Below the pieces are notes generated by a model. It saw only the letters and a program-made list of their open reading frames with translations, was not told the origin of the DNA and made no database searches. A DNA stretch of 39,720 nt from Acidovorax sp. SCN 68-22 (GTDB taxonomy: Bacteria; Pseudomonadota; Gammaproteobacteria; Burkholderiales; Burkholderiaceae_C), in NCBI GenBank assembly GCA_001724785.1, contig MEDL01000004.1:1-39720 (forward strand), given 5' to 3'. Below are positions 36,849-39,720 of this stretch, one piece after another. Position numbers and translations under genes: made by a program. The first letter of the stretch is position 1; the number at the start of each line of letters is the position of its first letter.

Positions 36849-37664
36849 ATGAGCATCACCATCAAGTCCGCTGAGGACATCGCCGGCATGCGCGTGGCCT
36901 GCCGCCTCGCGTCCGAAGTGCTGGACGCCATCACGCCGCACATCCGCCCCGGCATCACCACGCGCCAGATCGACGAGATCGCCGCCGCCTGCATGGCCAG
37001 CCAGGGCACCATTTCCGCCACCGTCGGCTACCAGCCGCCCGGCTACCCGCCCTACCCGGCCTCGCTGTGCACCTCGGTCAACCACGTGGTCTGCCACGGC
37101 ATTCCGAACGACAAGCCGCTCAAGAAGGGCGACATCGTCAACGTGGACGTGACCGTCATCACCAAGGACGGCTGGTACGGCGACAACAGCCGCATGTACC
37201 TGATCGGCGAGTGCTCGATTGCCGCCAAGCGGCTCTCGGCCATCACCTTCGAGGCCATGTGGCACGGCATCCTGCAGGTCAAGCCCGGCGCGCACCTGGG
37301 CGACATCGGCCACGCCATCCAGAAGTTCGCCGAAGGCCACGGCTTTTCGGTCGTGCGCGAATTCTGCGGCCACGGCATCGGCAAGCGCTTCCATGAGGAA
37401 CCCCAGGTGCTGCACTACGGTCGCCCGGGCACGCTCGAGCGGCTGGAGCCCGGCATGGTGTTCACCATCGAGCCCATGATCAACGCCGGCCGGCGCGAGA
37501 TCAAGGAATTCGGCAACGACGGCTGGACCATCGTCACCAAGGACCACAGCCTCTCCGCGCAGTGGGAGCACACGGTGCTGGTCACGCCCACGGGCTACGA
37601 GGTGATGACGCTGTCCGCCGGCTCGCCGGCGCTGCCCGATTTCGTCCAGGCCACGGCCACCTGA
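36849..37664 (+). CDS. map: Type I methionine aminopeptidase
   Basis: A 271-residue cytosolic enzyme that removes N-terminal methionine from nascent proteins. The five metal ligands are Asp100 (VNVDVTV), Asp112 (GDNSRM), His175 ([12 protein letters not shown]), Glu208 (FTIEPM) and Glu240 (QWEHTVLV). The substrate His83 stands in NHVVCHGIP. Length and pattern fit the bacterial type Ia enzyme, with one extra residue between the two aspartates compared with E. coli. It is divergent from purL across 156 bases. The start at ATG 36849 ([14 protein letters not shown]) is the family start. Confidence 0.96.
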   Translation: MSITIKSAEDIAGMRVACRLASEVLDAITPHIRPGITTRQIDEIAAACMASQGTISATVGYQPPGYPPYPASLCTSVNHVVCHGIPNDKPLKKGDIVNVDVTVITKDGWYGDNSRMYLIGECSIAAKRLSAITFEAMWHGILQVKPGAHLGDIGHAIQKFAEGHGFSVVREFCGHGIGKRFHEEPQVLHYGRPGTLERLEPGMVFTIEPMINAGRREIKEFGNDGWTIVTKDHSLSAQWEHTVLVTPTGYEVMTLSAGSPALPDFVQATAT

Positions 37665-37699
37665 AACCCCGTACCCGGCTGGCCGCGCACGCTTCTTGC

Positions 37700-39720
37700 A
37701 TGGGCGCTTCCATGAACCCTGCGCCGCAACCCCCAGGAACCCCCGACCTCGCTGCCTTGCGCGACGCCTATCGGCGTGACAAGGCGGCCCTGCTGGCCAC
37801 GCTGGTGGCGCCGCTCCCCTCGGTGCGCAGCGTGCACGGCGTGCTGCGCCGCCTCACGCGCCTGGCCGACGCGCTGCTGGCCACGCTCTGGCGCGCTGCC
37901 GCGCTGCCGCCCGGCCTGGCGCTGGTGGCGGTGGGCGGCTTCGGGCGGCGCCAGCTGCTGCCGTATTCCGACGTGGACGTGCTGGTGCTGCTGCCCGAGG
38001 GCTCGCACGCGGCGCTCGGCCTCGACACACGCGGCCGCGTGGAGGATTTCATCCGGAGCTGCTGGGACGCGGGCCTGGAAATCGGCTCCAGCGTGCGCTC
38101 GATCGAGGAATGCCTGCACGAGGCGGCCGGCGACGTCACGGTGCAGACCTCGCTCCTGGAGGCGCGGCGCATCACCGGCAGCGCGGCGCTGTTCCAGCGC
38201 TTCGAGGCGGCGTTTCGTGCCTCGCTGGACCCGCGCGCCTTCCTCACCGCCAAGACGCTGGAACTGCAGCAGCGCCATACCAAGTACGAAAACACTGCCT
38301 ACGCGCTGGAGCCCAACGCCAAGGAGTCGCCCGGCGGCCTGCGCGACCTGCAGACCATCCGCTGGGTGGCGCACGCCGCGGGCCTGGGGAGCTCCTGGCG
38401 CGCGCTGGCCGCCAGCGGACTGGCAACGGCCTACGAAGCGCAGCAGCTTGAACGCAACGAGGCGGTGCTGCTGCTGATCCGTGCGCGGCTGCACGCCATC
38501 GCCGGGCGCCGCGAGGACCGCCTGGGCTTCGACCTGCAGACCGCCGTGGCCGAGAGCTTCGGCTACCAAAGCGTCACCGAGGGCGGCGCGCGCCTGCCCA
38601 TGCGCGCCAGCGAGACGCTGATGCGGCGTTATTACTGGGCCGCCAAGGCGGTGTCGCAGCTGACGCAGCTCCTGCTGCTCAACATCGAGGAGCGCCTGAA
38701 CCCGGCGCAGACGCCGCCGCGGCGCATCAACGAGCGCTTCTTTGACAAGGGCGGAATGATCGAGGTGGCGAGCGACGACCTCTACCAGCGCGACCCGCAC
38801 GCCATCCTGGAGACCTTCCTGCTGTTCCAGTCGTCCGCGGCGCTGCAGGAACTCTCGGCGCGTACGCTGCGCGCGCTGTACGCGGCGCGCGGCGTGATGA
38901 ACAGCGCCTTTCGGCGCGATCCGGTGAACCACGCGGCATTCCTGCGCATCCTGCAGCAGCCTGCCGGCATCACCCACGCCATGCGCCTGATGAACCAGAC
39001 CTCGGTGCTGGGGCGCTACCTCTGGCCGTTCCGGCGCATCGTCGGGCAGATGCAGCACGACCTGTTCCACGTCTACACCGTGGACCAGCACATCCTGATG
39101 GTGCTGCGCAACATGCGGCGCTTCTTCATGGCCGAGCATGCGCACGAATACCCGTTCTGCTCGCAGCTCGCCGCCGGCTGGGACAAGCCCTGGGTGCTCT
39201 ACCTCGCCGCGCTCTTCCACGACATCGGCAAAGGACGCGGCGGCGACCATTCGCGCATCGGCGCCGTCGCGGTGCGGCGCTTTTGCCGCCAGCACGGCAT
39301 TGCGCGCGCCGAGGCGCGGCTGGTCGAATTCCTGGTGCGCGAGCACCTGAGCATGAGCCGCACGGCGCAAAAGGAAGACCTGAGCGATCCCGACGTCATT
39401 GCCGCCTTTGCCCGGCGCGTGGGCGACGAGCGCAGCCTGACGGCGCTCTACCTGCTGACTGTCGCCGACATCCGGGGCACGAGCCCCATGGTCTGGAACG
39501 CCTGGAAAGGCAAGCTCCTGGAGGACCTCTACCGCGCCACGCTGCGCGTGCTGGGCGGCCGTGCGCCCGATGCCGCCGCCGAAACCGAGGCGCGCAAGCG
39601 CGACGCCCTGGTGCTGCTGGCGCTCAACGCCCTGCCGGCCAACGCGCACGAGGTGCTGTGGAACACGCTGGACCTGGGCTACTTCATGCGCCACGAAGCC
39701 GCCGACATCGCCTGGCACAC
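37700..39720 (+). CDS. glnD: Bifunctional uridylyltransferase/uridylyl-removing enzyme GlnD (3' part outside window)
   Basis: The frame is open for 673 codons from ATG 37700 to the window edge, so the C-terminal ACT domains are missing here. GlnD adds or removes UMP on PII proteins in response to glutamine. The nucleotidyltransferase motif is [19 protein letters not shown], with Gly79-Gly80 and catalytic Asp91 and Asp93. The GlnD linker has [24 protein letters not shown]. The HD domain holds [14 protein letters not shown] with His507-Asp508 for UMP removal. ATG 37712 is an alternative start four codons later; neither has a clear Shine-Dalgarno. It starts 35 bases after map. Confidence 0.96.
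   Translation, partial: MGASMNPAPQPPGTPDLAALRDAYRRDKAALLATLVAPLPSVRSVHGVLRRLTRLADALLATLWRAAALPPGLALVAVGGFGRRQLLPYSDVDVLVLLPEGSHAALGLDTRGRVEDFIRSCWDAGLEIGSSVRSIEECLHEAAGDVTVQTSLLEARRITGSAALFQRFEAAFRASLDPRAFLTAKTLELQQRHTKYENTAYALEPNAKESPGGLRDLQTIRWVAHAAGLGSSWRALAASGLATAYEAQQLERNEAVLLLIRARLHAIAGRREDRLGFDLQTAVAESFGYQSVTEGGARLPMRASETLMRRYYWAAKAVSQLTQLLLLNIEERLNPAQTPPRRINERFFDKGGMIEVASDDLYQRDPHAILETFLLFQSSAALQELSARTLRALYAARGVMNSAFRRDPVNHAAFLRILQQPAGITHAMRLMNQTSVLGRYLWPFRRIVGQMQHDLFHVYTVDQHILMVLRNMRRFFMAEHAHEYPFCSQLAAGWDKPWVLYLAALFHDIGKGRGGDHSRIGAVAVRRFCRQHGIARAEARLVEFLVREHLSMSRTAQKEDLSDPDVIAAFARRVGDERSLTALYLLTVADIRGTSPMVWNAWKGKLLEDLYRATLRVLGGRAPDAAAETEARKRDALVLLALNALPANAHEVLWNTLDLGYFMRHEAADIAWH

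Overview
The window looks like a chromosomal segment of a high-GC betaproteobacterium, most likely a member of the Comamonadaceae (Acidovorax/Delftia/Comamonas-like). This rests on the GC-rich codon usage, the Burkholderiales-type PurL, GlnD, InfA and MsrB/BolA/PpiC context, and a livH-livM-livG-livF type transporter next to beta-oxidation genes. No phage, insertion sequence, CRISPR array or plasmid function is visible. It reads as ordinary, densely packed chromosome with 29 protein genes and one tRNA.

Layout. 1-3658 (+): a GAF/PucR-type regulator, a small VOC protein preceded by a LexA-like palindrome, and an MFS exporter. 3803-15537 (-): one long run transcribed leftwards, in the order acyl-CoA ligase, periplasmic substrate-binding protein, intrinsic terminator, livH, livM, livG, livF, bifunctional enoyl-CoA hydratase/3-hydroxyacyl-CoA dehydrogenase, membrane-anchored M20 peptidase, thiolase. 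Together these form a plausible import, activation and beta-oxidation pathway for an acyl compound; the M20 enzyme suggests that the compound could be an N-acyl amino acid. 15859-20223 (+): a Crp-like regulator divergent from that run, then selO-msrB-yciB-bolA-ppiC, partly coupled by 4-base overlaps. 20269-21529 (-): a DUF1624 membrane acyltransferase, tRNA-Pro(TGG) and infA. 21805-28142 (+): psd, a U32-family gene (rlhA-like), metY, and a 7TM-DISM diguanylate cyclase. 28185-30348 (-): egtB and egtD for ergothioneine. 30533-31549 (+): a YdjM-like membrane protein. 31559-36692 (-): a DUF808 protein and purL. 36849-39720 (+): map and the first 673 codons of glnD, which runs off the window.

The most striking signal that gene calling does not explain is a dispersed repeat of about 54-70 bases. 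Seven clear copies and one decayed copy share a rigid spacing: GGCC-rich block, RGCGCTT, 17 bases, AGCT, 8 bases, GATAGC-like. Four copies are intergenic. Three lie inside genes and are translated in frame: in the signal peptide of the substrate-binding protein, in a C-terminal segment of SelO, and in a loop of PurL. One intergenic copy supplies the stop codons of two convergent genes, the diguanylate cyclase and egtB. This repeat, the possible N-acyl amino acid operon and the LexA-like site are the main items for follow-up.
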